DNA of 42,943 nt, taken from contig JAPOYD010000100.1 of NCBI GenBank assembly GCA_026706735.1, forward strand, positions 1 to 42,943, given 5' to 3'. Under the pieces are notes generated by a model, which had not been told where the DNA came from, did no database searches, and saw nothing but the letters and a program-made list of their open reading frames with translations. The DNA is from Nitrospinota bacterium (lineage in GTDB: Bacteria; UBA8248). Below are positions 11,601 to 21,304 of the stretch, piece after piece (positions within the stretch are counted from its first letter, which is position 1; each line of letters begins with the position of its first letter). Both the position numbers and the translations under genes were made by a program.

Positions 11601-13130
11601 CTAGTTCATGCCGAGCACTTCGATCTCCCAGGGGAGAAGCGTCTCGTCGTGGCGCGGGGTCCACTTGAGGTTCGCCCGGTGGCCGAGCACGTCGTGGATC
11701 TTCACGACGATCTTGTGCGTGACCAGATTTTTCATCAAATCGGTTACGCCCTCGAACGCCATCTGCTGTTTTTTCGGGTCGACGGTGGCCGTGGCCGCGT
11801 CGATGGCCTTATCCAGCTCCGGGAAGCACATGCCGCTCCAGGGGCCTTTGCAACTCGACGTTCCGCGAAGCACGGAGGTGGAGTCGCCCTGGCCGTTGCC
11901 GAAGCCCATGTAGTAGGCCGCGGCGCCTTTTCTCTTGCCGGCCTTGTAGGCGCGGTGGAGCTTCTTGAAGAGCGGGAACCGCTGGGAGTTGCACGTGGCG
12001 GCCACGCCGATTTTCTTGACCATGCCGGCGATGGCCTCGCACGTGGGCTTGTCGCCCGGGTAGCGGCCGTTCGTGGCGATGAGTTCCATCTTGAAGCCCT
12101 TGCCGTAGCCGGCTTCTTTCAAGAGGGCTTTCGCCTTGGCCGGGTCGTAGCCGTACCATTTTTTCTTCGGGTTGTAGCCCGAGTAGTTCCAGGGATGGAG
12201 CATCTGGCCGAACAGGTCCGCGCGTCCGCCCAAGATGGTCGAGCGAATCGCCTCCGCGTCGATGGCGTAGTTGATCGCTTTGCGCACCTTGACGTTGGCC
12301 ATCGGGCCGCCGTGTCTCGTGAAGAAGCCCATGTGCATGATGCGCACGGCGGGGACGACGGCGACTTTCGTCTTCGGGTTTTTCTCGAGCTGGGGGATGA
12401 ACTGAGGCTCTATGCCCCAGGCCACCTGGATCTCGCCCGCCTGAAGCGCCTTGGCGCGCGTGGCGCCTTCGCGGATGCGGCGGAGGACGACGCGCTGCGG
12501 CCGTTTCGGGAAGTTCTTGTTGTTCCACCAGTTCGGGTTCGCGTCGAACACCATCTTCTGGCCCTTGGTCCAGGATTTAAGGATGTAGGGGCCCGTGCCG
12601 TATGTATTGCGAGAGATGTGGGCGAGTTCCATGCCCTTGGTCTTCAGGCTGATGGGGCCAGCCCAGCGGGTCAGGCGGTTCCACATACCACCGTCCGCTT
12701 CCTTGTTGTGGTAGATGAAGGTGTGATCGTCGATGACTTCGATTTTATCAATGTTCTTGAAGTACTGCCTCTGCCGCGCGGACTTCATGATGCGGCTGAT
12801 GGTGTACTTGAAGCTCTCCGCCGTGAAGGGTGAGCCGTCCGAGAATTTCACGCCCTTTCTCAATTCGAACTTCCACTTCAGGGGAGTGAGCTGGGTCCAC
12901 TTGGTGGCGAGCCAGGGTTTTTTCGCGCCCGTTCCGGTCTCGGCGTGAAGAAGGGTGTCGTAGCTCCAGCGCCAGACCATGGCGCCGACGAAGTTCGAGA
13001 CGCGGTGCGGGTCCATCGTCGGTGGTTCGCCCGTCAGGGCGATGGTGACGGTGCTTTTCGCGTCAGCCGTCACGGGCGCGCCCATCGCCAGTATGGCGAA
13101 GACGGCCAGAATTACAAGAAACTTGCGCAT
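11601..13130 (-). CDS. ABC transporter substrate-binding protein, family 5, copy 2
   Basis: Near-identical to 9601-11130; MRKFLVILAVFAILAMGAPVTADAKSTVTIALTGEPPTMDPHRVSNF. Confidence 0.92.
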   Translation of the reverse strand: MRKFLVILAVFAILAMGAPVTADAKSTVTIALTGEPPTMDPHRVSNFVGAMVWRWSYDTLLHAETGTGAKKPWLATKWTQLTPLKWKFELRKGVKFSDGSPFTAESFKYTISRIMKSARQRQYFKNIDKIEVIDDHTFIYHNKEADGGMWNRLTRWAGPISLKTKGMELAHISRNTYGTGPYILKSWTKGQKMVFDANPNWWNNKNFPKRPQRVVLRRIREGATRAKALQAGEIQVAWGIEPQFIPQLEKNPKTKVAVVPAVRIMHMGFFTRHGGPMANVKVRKAINYAIDAEAIRSTILGGRADLFGQMLHPWNYSGYNPKKKWYGYDPAKAKALLKEAGYGKGFKMELIATNGRYPGDKPTCEAIAGMVKKIGVAATCNSQRFPLFKKLHRAYKAGKRKGAAAYYMGFGNGQGDSTSVLRGTSSCKGPWSGMCFPELDKAIDAATATVDPKKQQMAFEGVTDLMKNLVTHKIVVKIHDVLGHRANLKWTPRHDETLLPWEIEVLGMN

Positions 13131-13361
13131 CGTTTTTCCTCCTTTAGGAAAAGTACAGGTCCGAAAACCTCACTTCTGTGAAGATGTAAATCCCTTTGAT
13201 TTTTGCATAACCGTATGACGATATTTATCACGGATGCGAATCTAGCGTCAAAGCCTGGAGCGAGTGTTTCACGTGTGATTTCCTTGTGAACACACAAGCC
13301 TTGCATGTATGTTCTTCGCATCGCGAAATTCATGAATGTACAGAAGTTAAGGAGGCTTTTC

Positions 13362-14537
13362 ATGGCGGCGGAGAACATCATCGGCTCGTGGTTTCGGTAT
13401 TTCCCGGAGAACTATCTCTGGTCGCAGTTGATGAGCGGCCAAATCAACATCGCCGCTGTGGGGGGCTCGAACTTCCACGAAATCGATCAGATCGGCAAGC
13501 GGTTGAGCGGACGTGCCGGCGACGCCGAAGCCTGGCACGACGCGTGGTCCTGGATGTCGGACAAGACCCTCGCCCGGGCGGAGGATGAGGAGCGAAAGGG
13601 CCACACGCACACCGCGATGGCGGCCTTCGTGCGAAGCGCAATTTACCGCTACGCGAGCGAGCGTTTCGTCCATCCCGACGACCCGAGAAAGACCGAATCC
13701 TACAGAAAGCTCCTGCCCCACTACGAGAAGGGGATGAAATTCCGCGTGCCCGGGTTCGAGCGCGTGGAGGTTCCCTACGAGGAAGGCCCTCTGGCGGCGT
13801 ACCTCCTTCCCCCCAAAAACCCGACGGGCCGTGATCCTTACGTCGCCTTTTTCGACGGGCTGGACGGCTCCAAGGAGATCACCGTGCTTTGGGGCGCGCT
13901 TGCTTTGATCGAGCGCGGCGTCGGGGTGCTCTGCGTGGACGGGCCGGGACAGGGCGAGACGCTCAGGCTGCGCAAGATACCGAGTCGGTTCGATTACGAG
14001 GTGGCCGGAACGGCGGCGTTCGATTTTCTGGATGCGCGACCAGAGGTGGATTCTGATCGGGTCGGCCTGATGGCCATGAGCATGGGCGGATATTACGCGC
14101 CGCGCATCGCCGCCTTCGAGCATCGTTACGCGGCGTGCCTCACCTGGGGCGCGCATTTCGATTACCACGAGGTCTGGGTGCACAGGAGACGCGTGCTGGA
14201 AAGCGGAGGCACCATCTCCTCATCCGCCATCTGGCAGTTGCCCTGGGTGCTGGGCGCGCCGGACATGGATTCCGCGATGGAAAAATGCAAGGCCTACACC
14301 CTGGCGGGCGTCGCCGAGAAGATACGCATGCCGATTTGCATCACCCACGGCCAGGACGACAACATCGTGCCGGTCGAGATGGCCCACAGGCTCTATGAGG
14401 CGTGTGGTTCCGAGGAGAAGGAACTCAAGATTTTCACCGTAGAGGACGGCGGGAGCCAGCACTGCGCCTTCGATAACCTGCCGATGTGTGGGGACTGGAT
14501 TGCGGACTGGTGGATGGACAGGTTCAAGACTGCGTAG
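13362..14537 (+). CDS. Alpha/beta hydrolase (paralog 1)
   Basis: Nucleophile elbow GLMAMSMGGYYAPR, acid DDNIVP, GGSQHC histidine; AAGGAGG upstream of ATG 13362. Confidence 0.88.
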   Translation: MAAENIIGSWFRYFPENYLWSQLMSGQINIAAVGGSNFHEIDQIGKRLSGRAGDAEAWHDAWSWMSDKTLARAEDEERKGHTHTAMAAFVRSAIYRYASERFVHPDDPRKTESYRKLLPHYEKGMKFRVPGFERVEVPYEEGPLAAYLLPPKNPTGRDPYVAFFDGLDGSKEITVLWGALALIERGVGVLCVDGPGQGETLRLRKIPSRFDYEVAGTAAFDFLDARPEVDSDRVGLMAMSMGGYYAPRIAAFEHRYAACLTWGAHFDYHEVWVHRRRVLESGGTISSSAIWQLPWVLGAPDMDSAMEKCKAYTLAGVAEKIRMPICITHGQDDNIVPVEMAHRLYEACGSEEKELKIFTVEDGGSQHCAFDNLPMCGDWIADWWMDRFKTA

Positions 14538-14550
14538 GCAATATTTTCAC

Positions 14551-14590
14551 GGCGGGGGTTTCCTGACTCGGAGACCTCCGCCTTTATCTT
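14551..14590 (+). terminator. Probable intrinsic terminator after alpha/beta hydrolase 1
   Basis: GGCGGGGGTTTCC-TGACTC-GGAGACCTCCGCC stem (13 positions, two G:U) followed by TTTATCTTG. Confidence 0.6.
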
Positions 14591-14610
14591 GTTTCCATAA
14601 GGAGAAGAAA

Positions 14611-15018
14611 ATGGCGGAAGAAACCAGAGAGGAAAAGGTAAGGCGCATCACGGAGAAGATTCATGGCGACAGGGGTTTCGTCTACGACGTGCTCGGCTTC
14701 GGCGCGCAACTGGACCCGGATTATTTCGAAGTCTACTCGCAAATGCACTGGGGGTTTTTCAAGGAGGAACCACGCCATCTGGACCCCAAGACGCGCGAAC
14801 TCATCGAAATCGGCCTGCTCGCCTTCAAGGGCATGAAGCACGAGGTCTACACCCACACGAAAAAGGCGCTGCGCCTGGGCGCGACGATGGAAGAGGCGCT
14901 CGAGGCGTTCGAGGTGGCGAGCATCGGAGGCGGCGCGCCCGTGCTGATGGAGGGCCTCTATGCGCTCAAGCGAATCGCCGACGAGCAGGCCGAGGAGGAA
15001 AAGGCGAAATCCGGCTGA
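14611..15018 (+). CDS. Carboxymuconolactone decarboxylase (CMD)/AhpD-like family protein
   Basis: LDPKTRELIEIGLLAFKGMKHEVYTHTKKALRLGATMEEALEAFEVASIGGGAPVLMEGLYALK. Confidence 0.8.
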   Translation: MAEETREEKVRRITEKIHGDRGFVYDVLGFGAQLDPDYFEVYSQMHWGFFKEEPRHLDPKTRELIEIGLLAFKGMKHEVYTHTKKALRLGATMEEALEAFEVASIGGGAPVLMEGLYALKRIADEQAEEEKAKSG

Positions 15019-15104
15019 GGACTGGCCCGACGGGGTGATTTGTGAGAGTCTTGCACTCTCCAAATAAGAAAACTCCATCTTCCTGCGTTTGAGGAGAAAG
15101 TCTT

Positions 15105-16073
15105 TTGTCAGAAGATAAAGCGCCTCTGAGCGAGGAGCGCATGCAGGCGATGTACCGCGACATGCTGCGCATACGAAGGTTCGAGGAAACGGCGTTCGAG
15201 CTGTTCGAACAAGGCGAGGTCATGGGCGGCATCCACGTGAGCATCGGCCAGGAGGGATGCTCGGTCGGCGCGTGCAGCACGCTCCGGGAAGACGATGCGA
15301 TTCTCACCACCCACCGGGGCCACGGCCATTCCATCGCCAAGGGGACGCGCCTGCCCGAGATGATGGCGGAGCTTCTGGGCAAGGCGACGGGTCTTTGCCA
15401 CGCCAAGGGCGGCTCCATGCACATCGCCGACGTGTCGAAGGGCCACTATGGTGCTCATTCTATCGTGGGTTCGAACATGCCCATGGCAGTGGGCATCGGT
15501 CTCGCCTTTCATTTCGAGGGAAAAGGCCAGGTGGCGGTCGTCTTCTTCGGCGACGGCGCGGCGAACGAGGGCAGCTTTCACGAGTCGCTGAACCTGGCGT
15601 CGATCTGGAAACTCCCCGTCATCTTCTTTTGTGAGAACAACCATTTCGCCTCGAGCACGCGGGTGCAGTACGCCACTTCGGTGGCGGACATCAGCGCGCG
15701 GGCGGGAGGATACGACATCCCCGGCGTGACGGTGGACGGCATGGACGTGCTGGCGGTCCATGAGGTGATGGTCGAGGCCGTGGACCGCGCGAGGAGGGGC
15801 CTGGGTCCCAGCCTGATCGAGGCGAAAACCTACCGGTATTTCGGCCATTCGAGAAAAGACCCGCAGTTCGGGCCGTACCGGACGGAAGAGGAGTGGAACG
15901 AGTGGAAGGCGAAAGACCCCCTGCTCGTGGCGGAGGAAATTCTCGGCGTGACCGAGACGCAGAAAAAAGCGCACCTGGACGCTGTTGAGGATGAATTGCA
16001 AGATGCGCTCGCCTTTGCGCGGCAAAGTCCCGAACCCGAACCAGACGATGTGTATGAGGATTTATATGCCTGA
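15105..16073 (+). CDS. 2-oxoacid/acetoin dehydrogenase E1 alpha subunit (copy 1)
   Basis: MYRDMLRIRRFEE, THRGHGHSIAKG, TPP motif GDGAANEGSFHESLNLASIWKLPVIFFCENN; TTG start. Confidence 0.92.
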   Translation: MSEDKAPLSEERMQAMYRDMLRIRRFEETAFELFEQGEVMGGIHVSIGQEGCSVGACSTLREDDAILTTHRGHGHSIAKGTRLPEMMAELLGKATGLCHAKGGSMHIADVSKGHYGAHSIVGSNMPMAVGIGLAFHFEGKGQVAVVFFGDGAANEGSFHESLNLASIWKLPVIFFCENNHFASSTRVQYATSVADISARAGGYDIPGVTVDGMDVLAVHEVMVEAVDRARRGLGPSLIEAKTYRYFGHSRKDPQFGPYRTEEEWNEWKAKDPLLVAEEILGVTETQKKAHLDAVEDELQDALAFARQSPEPEPDDVYEDLYA

Positions 16074-17052
16074 GGTGAAGACGCGGACTATTTCATATTC
16101 GACGGCGATTAACGAGGCGCTCCATGAGGAGATGGAGCGCGATGAAAAAGTCTTCCTGATGGGTGAGGACATCGCGCTCTCCGCCATCTCGCCCGCCACG
16201 GCGGGCTTGGGGGATAGGTTCGGTCATGAGCGCGTGCGCAACACGCCCATCAGCGAGCTGGGCTTCACCGGTGCGGCCGTAGGCGCCGCGATGGCGGGCT
16301 ATCGGCCCGTGCTCGACATGCGGCGCATTGATTTCATGATGCTGGCCATCGACCCCATCGCGAACCAGGCGGCCAAGTTGCGCTACATGCTCGGCGGCCA
16401 GGTGAGCATCCCGCTGGTCATCAGGGCGCCCGAGGGCGGCGGCTCCCAGAACGGCCCTACGCACAGCCAGTGTCTCGAGGCCTGGTTCATCCAGGTGCCG
16501 GGCCTTCGCGTCATCGTACCCAGCGACCCCGCCGACGCGAAGGGGCTTTTGAAGTCCGCCATCAGGGAGGATAATCCCGTGCTTTTCGTGGAGTACCGTG
16601 CTCTCTACTCCCTGGAAGGCCCTGTTCCTGAGGGCGATTATACCGAGCCTATCGGGAAGGCGGCGGTGAAACGAGAGGGAAGCGACATCACCCTCATCGG
16701 CATCGGAAGCCAGGCGCGCAACTGTCTCGAAGCGTCGGATTTGCTCGCGCGAGAGGGCATCGACGCAGAGGTAGTGGATCCCAGGACCATCAATCCCCTG
16801 GACGTGGAGGGACTTGCGGGGTCTGTGCGGAAAACGGGCAAGTGCGTCATCGCAGAAGAGGGACACAAAAGCGGCGGCGTGGGCGCCGAGATCGCGGCCT
16901 CGGTGCAGGAAGCGGCCTTCGGTGCGCTTAAAGCGCCCATCATTCGCGTGGCGGCGCTCGACGTGCCCGTACCCGTTCACACGAAACTCGAAGCCATCGT
17001 CCTGCCCAGCACGGAGAAGGTCGTATCGGCAGCGAAAAAGCTGCTTTCATAG
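16066..17052 (+). CDS. 2-oxoacid dehydrogenase E1 beta subunit (copy 1)
   Basis: INEALHEEMERDEKVFLMGEDIA ... NTPISELGFTGAAVGAAMAGYRPV; start overlaps the end of E1alpha1. Confidence 0.92.
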   Translation: MPEVKTRTISYSTAINEALHEEMERDEKVFLMGEDIALSAISPATAGLGDRFGHERVRNTPISELGFTGAAVGAAMAGYRPVLDMRRIDFMMLAIDPIANQAAKLRYMLGGQVSIPLVIRAPEGGGSQNGPTHSQCLEAWFIQVPGLRVIVPSDPADAKGLLKSAIREDNPVLFVEYRALYSLEGPVPEGDYTEPIGKAAVKREGSDITLIGIGSQARNCLEASDLLAREGIDAEVVDPRTINPLDVEGLAGSVRKTGKCVIAEEGHKSGGVGAEIAASVQEAAFGALKAPIIRVAALDVPVPVHTKLEAIVLPSTEKVVSAAKKLLS

Positions 17053-17065
17053 GGGACTTGTCTTG

Positions 17066-18031
17066 GTGAAGTCGAATTCCGGGTTGTCCCGAAAGCGTCT
17101 GGGCGAGATGTACCGCACCATGCTCAGGATCCGCCGTTTCGAAGAGACGGCGGACGATCTCTACATGGCGGGCAAGGTGGTGGGCGGCGTGCACGTGAGC
17201 ATCGGCCAGGAGGCGTGTTCCGCCGGCGTGTGCGCGGCCTTGCGGGAGGATGACGCCGTACTCACCACCCACCGGGGACACGGGCACTCCATCGCCAAGG
17301 GAACGCGCCTGCCCGAGATGCTGGCCGAACTGATGGGGAAAGTGACCGGCCTTTGCCGCTCCAAGGGCGGCTCGATGCATATCGCAGACGTTTCGAAGGG
17401 CCACTATGGCGCTCATTCCATCGTGGGCGCGAACATGCCAATGGCGGCGGGCATCGGCCTCGCGTATCAACTCGAAGGGAAAGACCGCGTGGCGGTGGTC
17501 TTCTTCGGCGACGGGGCTTCGAACAACGGGGCGTTTCACGAGGCGATGAACCTGTGCGCCATCTGGAAGCTGCCGGTCGTTTTTTTCTGCGAGAACAACC
17601 AGTACGCCGTCAGCGTGCCGGCGGAGTATTCCACCTCGGTGGACGACATCAGCGTGCGCTCGAAGGGCTATGACGCCCCCGGCCTGACGGTGGACGGCAT
17701 GGACGTGGCGGCGGTCTACGAGGCGAGCCGCGAGGCCGTGTCGCACGCGCGGCGCGGTCTGGGGCCGAGCCTCGTCGAGGCGAAGACCTACCGGTTTTTC
17801 GGCCACTCGCGCGGCGACCCGCACTACGGCATGTACCGGACGAAAGAGGAATGGGAGGGTTGGAAGGAAAGAGACCCCCTCATCGTGTGCGAGAAGATGC
17901 TCAAGATGACGGCAAAGCAAAAGAAAGCGCATGCCGATGCGGTGGAGGCGGAGATTCGCGAAGCGATCGAGTTTGCGGAGAACAGCCCCGAGCCCGAGGA
18001 AAGTGTGGCGCTCGAGGACATCTTTGCCTGA
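17066..18031 (+). CDS. 2-oxoacid/acetoin dehydrogenase E1 alpha subunit (copy 2)
   Basis: GEMYRTMLRIRRFEETADDLYMAGK ... GDGASNNGAFHEAMNLCAIWKLPVVFFCENNQYAVS; start (GTG 17066 or TTG 17063) uncertain. Confidence 0.9.
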   Translation: MKSNSGLSRKRLGEMYRTMLRIRRFEETADDLYMAGKVVGGVHVSIGQEACSAGVCAALREDDAVLTTHRGHGHSIAKGTRLPEMLAELMGKVTGLCRSKGGSMHIADVSKGHYGAHSIVGANMPMAAGIGLAYQLEGKDRVAVVFFGDGASNNGAFHEAMNLCAIWKLPVVFFCENNQYAVSVPAEYSTSVDDISVRSKGYDAPGLTVDGMDVAAVYEASREAVSHARRGLGPSLVEAKTYRFFGHSRGDPHYGMYRTKEEWEGWKERDPLIVCEKMLKMTAKQKKAHADAVEAEIREAIEFAENSPEPEESVALEDIFA

Positions 18032-18042
18032 GGAAACCCGGT

Positions 18043-19026
18043 ATGCCTGAACTCACATACGTCGAAGCCCTGAACGAGGCGCTCCATGAAGAGATGGCGC
18101 GCGACGAGAAGGTGTTCCTTATGGGCGAGGACGTGGCGTTCGATTATTTCGGCGTGTGCTCGGGGTTGGCGGATCGCTTCGGCCGCGACCGTGTGCGCGA
18201 TACGCCCATCTGCGAACTGGGATTCACGGGCGCAGGCGTGGGCGCGGCGATGGCGGGCTTTCGGCCCATCGTGGACTTGCGCTTCATGGATTTCACCACC
18301 TACGCGCTCGACCCCATCGTGAACCAGGCGGCGAAGCTCCGCTACATGCTCGGGGGACAGCTTTCGGTTCCCATGGTGGCGCGGATACCCAGCGGCGCGG
18401 GGCTCCAGTACGGCGCGACACACGGGCAGTCGCTCGAAGCGTGGTTCATGCAGGTGCCTGGATTGAAGGTCCTCTACCCGAGCTGCGCGCCCGACGCCAA
18501 AGGGCTGCTCAAGGCCGCCGTCCGGGACGACAACCCGGTCATGTTCATCGAGCACAGGCTGCTCTACGCGCAAAAGACGAAACAAAGCGTTCCCGAGGGC
18601 GATCACACCACGCCCATCGGGGTGGCCGACGTGAAGCGAGTGGGCGTGGACGCCACCATCGTGGGAATCGGCTATCAGATGGGCCATTGCCTGGAAGCTG
18701 CCGAGGCTCTGGCGGTAGAGGGAATCGAGTGCGAGGTCATCGACCCGCTCTCGCTCTCGCCCCTGGACGTGGAGACCATCACGGCCTCCGTGCGCAAGAC
18801 GAGCCGCTGCGTCATCGTGGAAGAGGGCCATCTGAGGAGCGGCGTGGGCGCCGAGATTTCCGCCGCCATACAGGAGGCGGTGTTCGAATACCTCGATGCA
18901 CCCATCGGCCGCGTGGCCGCGCTCATGGCGCCGATTCCCGTTCAGACGAAACTCGAGAAGTTCGTGCTCCCCAGCACGGAGAAAGTCATCGCGGCGGTGC
19001 GCAAAACCCTGGGCGTCGCTGCCTGA
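18043..19026 (+). CDS. 2-oxoacid dehydrogenase E1 beta subunit (copy 2)
   Basis: MPELTYVEALNEALHEEMARDEKVFLMGEDVAFDYFGVCSGLADRFGRDRVRDTPICELGFTGAGVGAAMAGFRP. Confidence 0.92.
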   Translation: MPELTYVEALNEALHEEMARDEKVFLMGEDVAFDYFGVCSGLADRFGRDRVRDTPICELGFTGAGVGAAMAGFRPIVDLRFMDFTTYALDPIVNQAAKLRYMLGGQLSVPMVARIPSGAGLQYGATHGQSLEAWFMQVPGLKVLYPSCAPDAKGLLKAAVRDDNPVMFIEHRLLYAQKTKQSVPEGDHTTPIGVADVKRVGVDATIVGIGYQMGHCLEAAEALAVEGIECEVIDPLSLSPLDVETITASVRKTSRCVIVEEGHLRSGVGAEISAAIQEAVFEYLDAPIGRVAALMAPIPVQTKLEKFVLPSTEKVIAAVRKTLGVAA

Positions 19027-19027
19027 C

Positions 19028-20011
19028 CTAGTCCTGAGCGACGATGGGGTTTCGCAACAACCCCACGTGCTCGACCTCGCATTCCACCACGTCTCCCGGC
19101 TTCAGGAGGAAGGGTTCGGGGTCTTCCTGCTCCAGCGCCACGCCGCAGAACGTGCCCGATGAGATGATGTCTCCCGGCTCCAGCGACATCTGGCTGTAGA
19201 AGGCGATGAGCTCGGGGATCTTGAAGATCATGTCGGTCAGAAGCTCGTCCTGGCGCGTCTCGCCGTTCACCCGGCATTGCACGCGCAGGGATTCGGGGTT
19301 CGGCACCTCGTCCGCCGTAACGATGTAGGGGCCGATGGGGTTGGTGGTGTCGAAGTTCTTGCCCAGGAACACCCCGCCTAAAGCGGCGGAGCGCTGCACT
19401 TCGCGCGCCGTGATGTCGTTGTAGACCGTGTAGCCCATGATGACGTCGAAGGCGTTCTCGGGCTTCACGTCCTTGCAGTATTTGCCGATGATGAAGCCGA
19501 CCTCCACCTCGTAATCCAGCATTTTGGTCTGCTTGGGATAGAGCACCGGCTCCTCGTGGCCGACGAGCGAGGAGTCGAAGCGCGGCGCGCCGGGCACGTT
19601 TTCGGGAACCGCATGACCCGTGTTCGCGACGTGCTTGTTCGAGTTGAGGCCTGTGTGGAAGAACTTGCCGGGATGGGGGATCGGCGCTCTCAGGCGAACG
19701 TGCCTGTCTTTCAGGGCGGCGAACTCTCCATCCGGCCCCGCAGGTTCTCCGCCTGAGGCGATTATCTCTTCCGCGTGACCGAGCGCCGCGCCCGCCGCTG
19801 CCATGGCCGGTTCGCCGCCGCAGAGAAATTCGCGCATGTCCCTGGGGATCCGTGCGTTCGCCATGGCGTAGGGGCGCCCTTCGCCTTCCGTTTCCACGAG
19901 ATAGCTCGCGTAGGCGAGGCGCAGGTCGAGCATTCTCCCGTCTTTCAGGACAGCGCCAAGGCTGTCTCCCGTGGCGCCCGGTGAGAGGTTCTGGTAGGAG
20001 GCGAGTTTCAT
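19028..20011 (-). CDS. FAH-family protein (2-hydroxyhepta-2,4-diene-1,7-dioate isomerase-like)
   Basis: MKLASYQNLSPGATGDSLGAVLKDGRMLDL ... YEVEVGFIIGKYCKDVKPENAFDVIMGYTVYNDITAREVQ ... SGTFCGVALEQEDPEPFLLKPGDVVECEVEHVG. Only the C-terminal part of the 1155-aa track ORF. Confidence 0.9.
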   Translation of the reverse strand: MKLASYQNLSPGATGDSLGAVLKDGRMLDLRLAYASYLVETEGEGRPYAMANARIPRDMREFLCGGEPAMAAAGAALGHAEEIIASGGEPAGPDGEFAALKDRHVRLRAPIPHPGKFFHTGLNSNKHVANTGHAVPENVPGAPRFDSSLVGHEEPVLYPKQTKMLDYEVEVGFIIGKYCKDVKPENAFDVIMGYTVYNDITAREVQRSAALGGVFLGKNFDTTNPIGPYIVTADEVPNPESLRVQCRVNGETRQDELLTDMIFKIPELIAFYSQMSLEPGDIISSGTFCGVALEQEDPEPFLLKPGDVVECEVEHVGLLRNPIVAQD

Positions 20012-20269
20012 GGACGTCTCCTTTCGATGATGAAAGCAAAGAATAGCGCAAGTTATGAAGGGACGCGCATCGCAATTTCCGCATCCTACAGAACGGAAGC
20101 GCGGTCTGTCCATAAAGAGGGGAGCCGCCCGGCGCATGAAGATTTGAAATGTTTCAGGTTGTGCGCAAGTGCCGTAGCTCTTGACGAGCCGCCGAAAGAA
20201 GGGGATAAGTAATCTCTCACGTATATAGGGCGTACTTGTGTTCAATCGTTTTTCGGCAAGGGTTTCACC

Positions 20270-21289
20270 ATGCGCACTTATATCATCAGACGCTGTCTGC
20301 AGAGCTTCATCGTGTTCGGGGCGATCCTGATCATCGTGTTCTCGATGCTGCAGATCACGGGGAACCCGGCCGCCGTCCTGATGCCGCTCGATTCCACCGA
20401 AGAGGACATCCAGGCCTTCAGCAAGGAGATGGGCTTCGACCAGCCCATACCGATCCAGTTCGCCAAGTTCATGCTGGGCTCGGACCTCGTGGACGACTTG
20501 CTCGGCGCCGAACGAGAGAAAGAAAAGGTCGATGAACTCGAACGCGACCCCGATGCGCCCAAGATCGTGAGGACCAAGGGCGTGATTCGAGGGGATTTCG
20601 GTTTTTCCTACCGCCACGAGATTCCGGCGATGGGCCTCGTGCTCGAGCATTTCCCGAACACGGTTCTCCTCGCTTTGGCGGCGGTCCTGATAGCCGTGGT
20701 GATCTCCATACCCGCCGGGGTCTTGTCGGCGACTTTCCGCAATACGTGGATCGACTACACCAGTTCGGTCGGGGCGATGTTCGGCCAGTCGATGCCGAAC
20801 TTCTGGCTCGGGCTCTTGCTCATCATATTCTTCGCCGTGTATCTCGGCTGGCTGCCCACGTCGGGTTACGACGCCTGGTATTACATCATCCTGCCGGCGA
20901 TCACGGCGGGGCTCTACGCCACGGCGCGCATCACGCGCCTCGTGCGCTCCCAGATGCTCGACGTGCTGGGCATGGACTACGTGCGCACGGCGCGCTCGAA
21001 GGGAATCGTGGAGTGGATCGTGGTGGTGCGCCACGCGCTCAAGAACGCGTCCATCCCCGTCGTCACCCTGGTGGGCTTCGAACTGGGCATTCTGCTCGGC
21101 GGCACGGTGGTGACGGAAGCCGTCTTCGCGTGGCCGGGGGTGGGTTTTCTGGTGGTGGACGCCATCAACAATCAGGACTATCCCATCGTTCAGGCGGCGG
21201 TGGCCCTGCTGGCGTTTGTATTCGTTTTCGTGAACCTCGTGGTCGACATTCTCTACGCATGGCTCGACCCGAGAATTTCCTATAGCTAA
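20270..21289 (+). CDS. ABC transporter permease, DppB type
   Basis: MRTYIIRRCLQSFIVFGAILIIVFSMLQITGNPAAVL ... ARITRLVRSQMLDVLGMDYVRTARSKG. Confidence 0.92.
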   Translation: MRTYIIRRCLQSFIVFGAILIIVFSMLQITGNPAAVLMPLDSTEEDIQAFSKEMGFDQPIPIQFAKFMLGSDLVDDLLGAEREKEKVDELERDPDAPKIVRTKGVIRGDFGFSYRHEIPAMGLVLEHFPNTVLLALAAVLIAVVISIPAGVLSATFRNTWIDYTSSVGAMFGQSMPNFWLGLLLIIFFAVYLGWLPTSGYDAWYYIILPAITAGLYATARITRLVRSQMLDVLGMDYVRTARSKGIVEWIVVVRHALKNASIPVVTLVGFELGILLGGTVVTEAVFAWPGVGFLVVDAINNQDYPIVQAAVALLAFVFVFVNLVVDILYAWLDPRISYS

Positions 21290-21304
21290 GGGGTAAGGCG
21301 CACG

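Noticed and set aside
11334-12833. 499-aa plus-strand ORF
   Set aside because: Antisense to solute-binding protein copy 2; similar to the 9649 shadow ORF only because the sense genes are duplicates.
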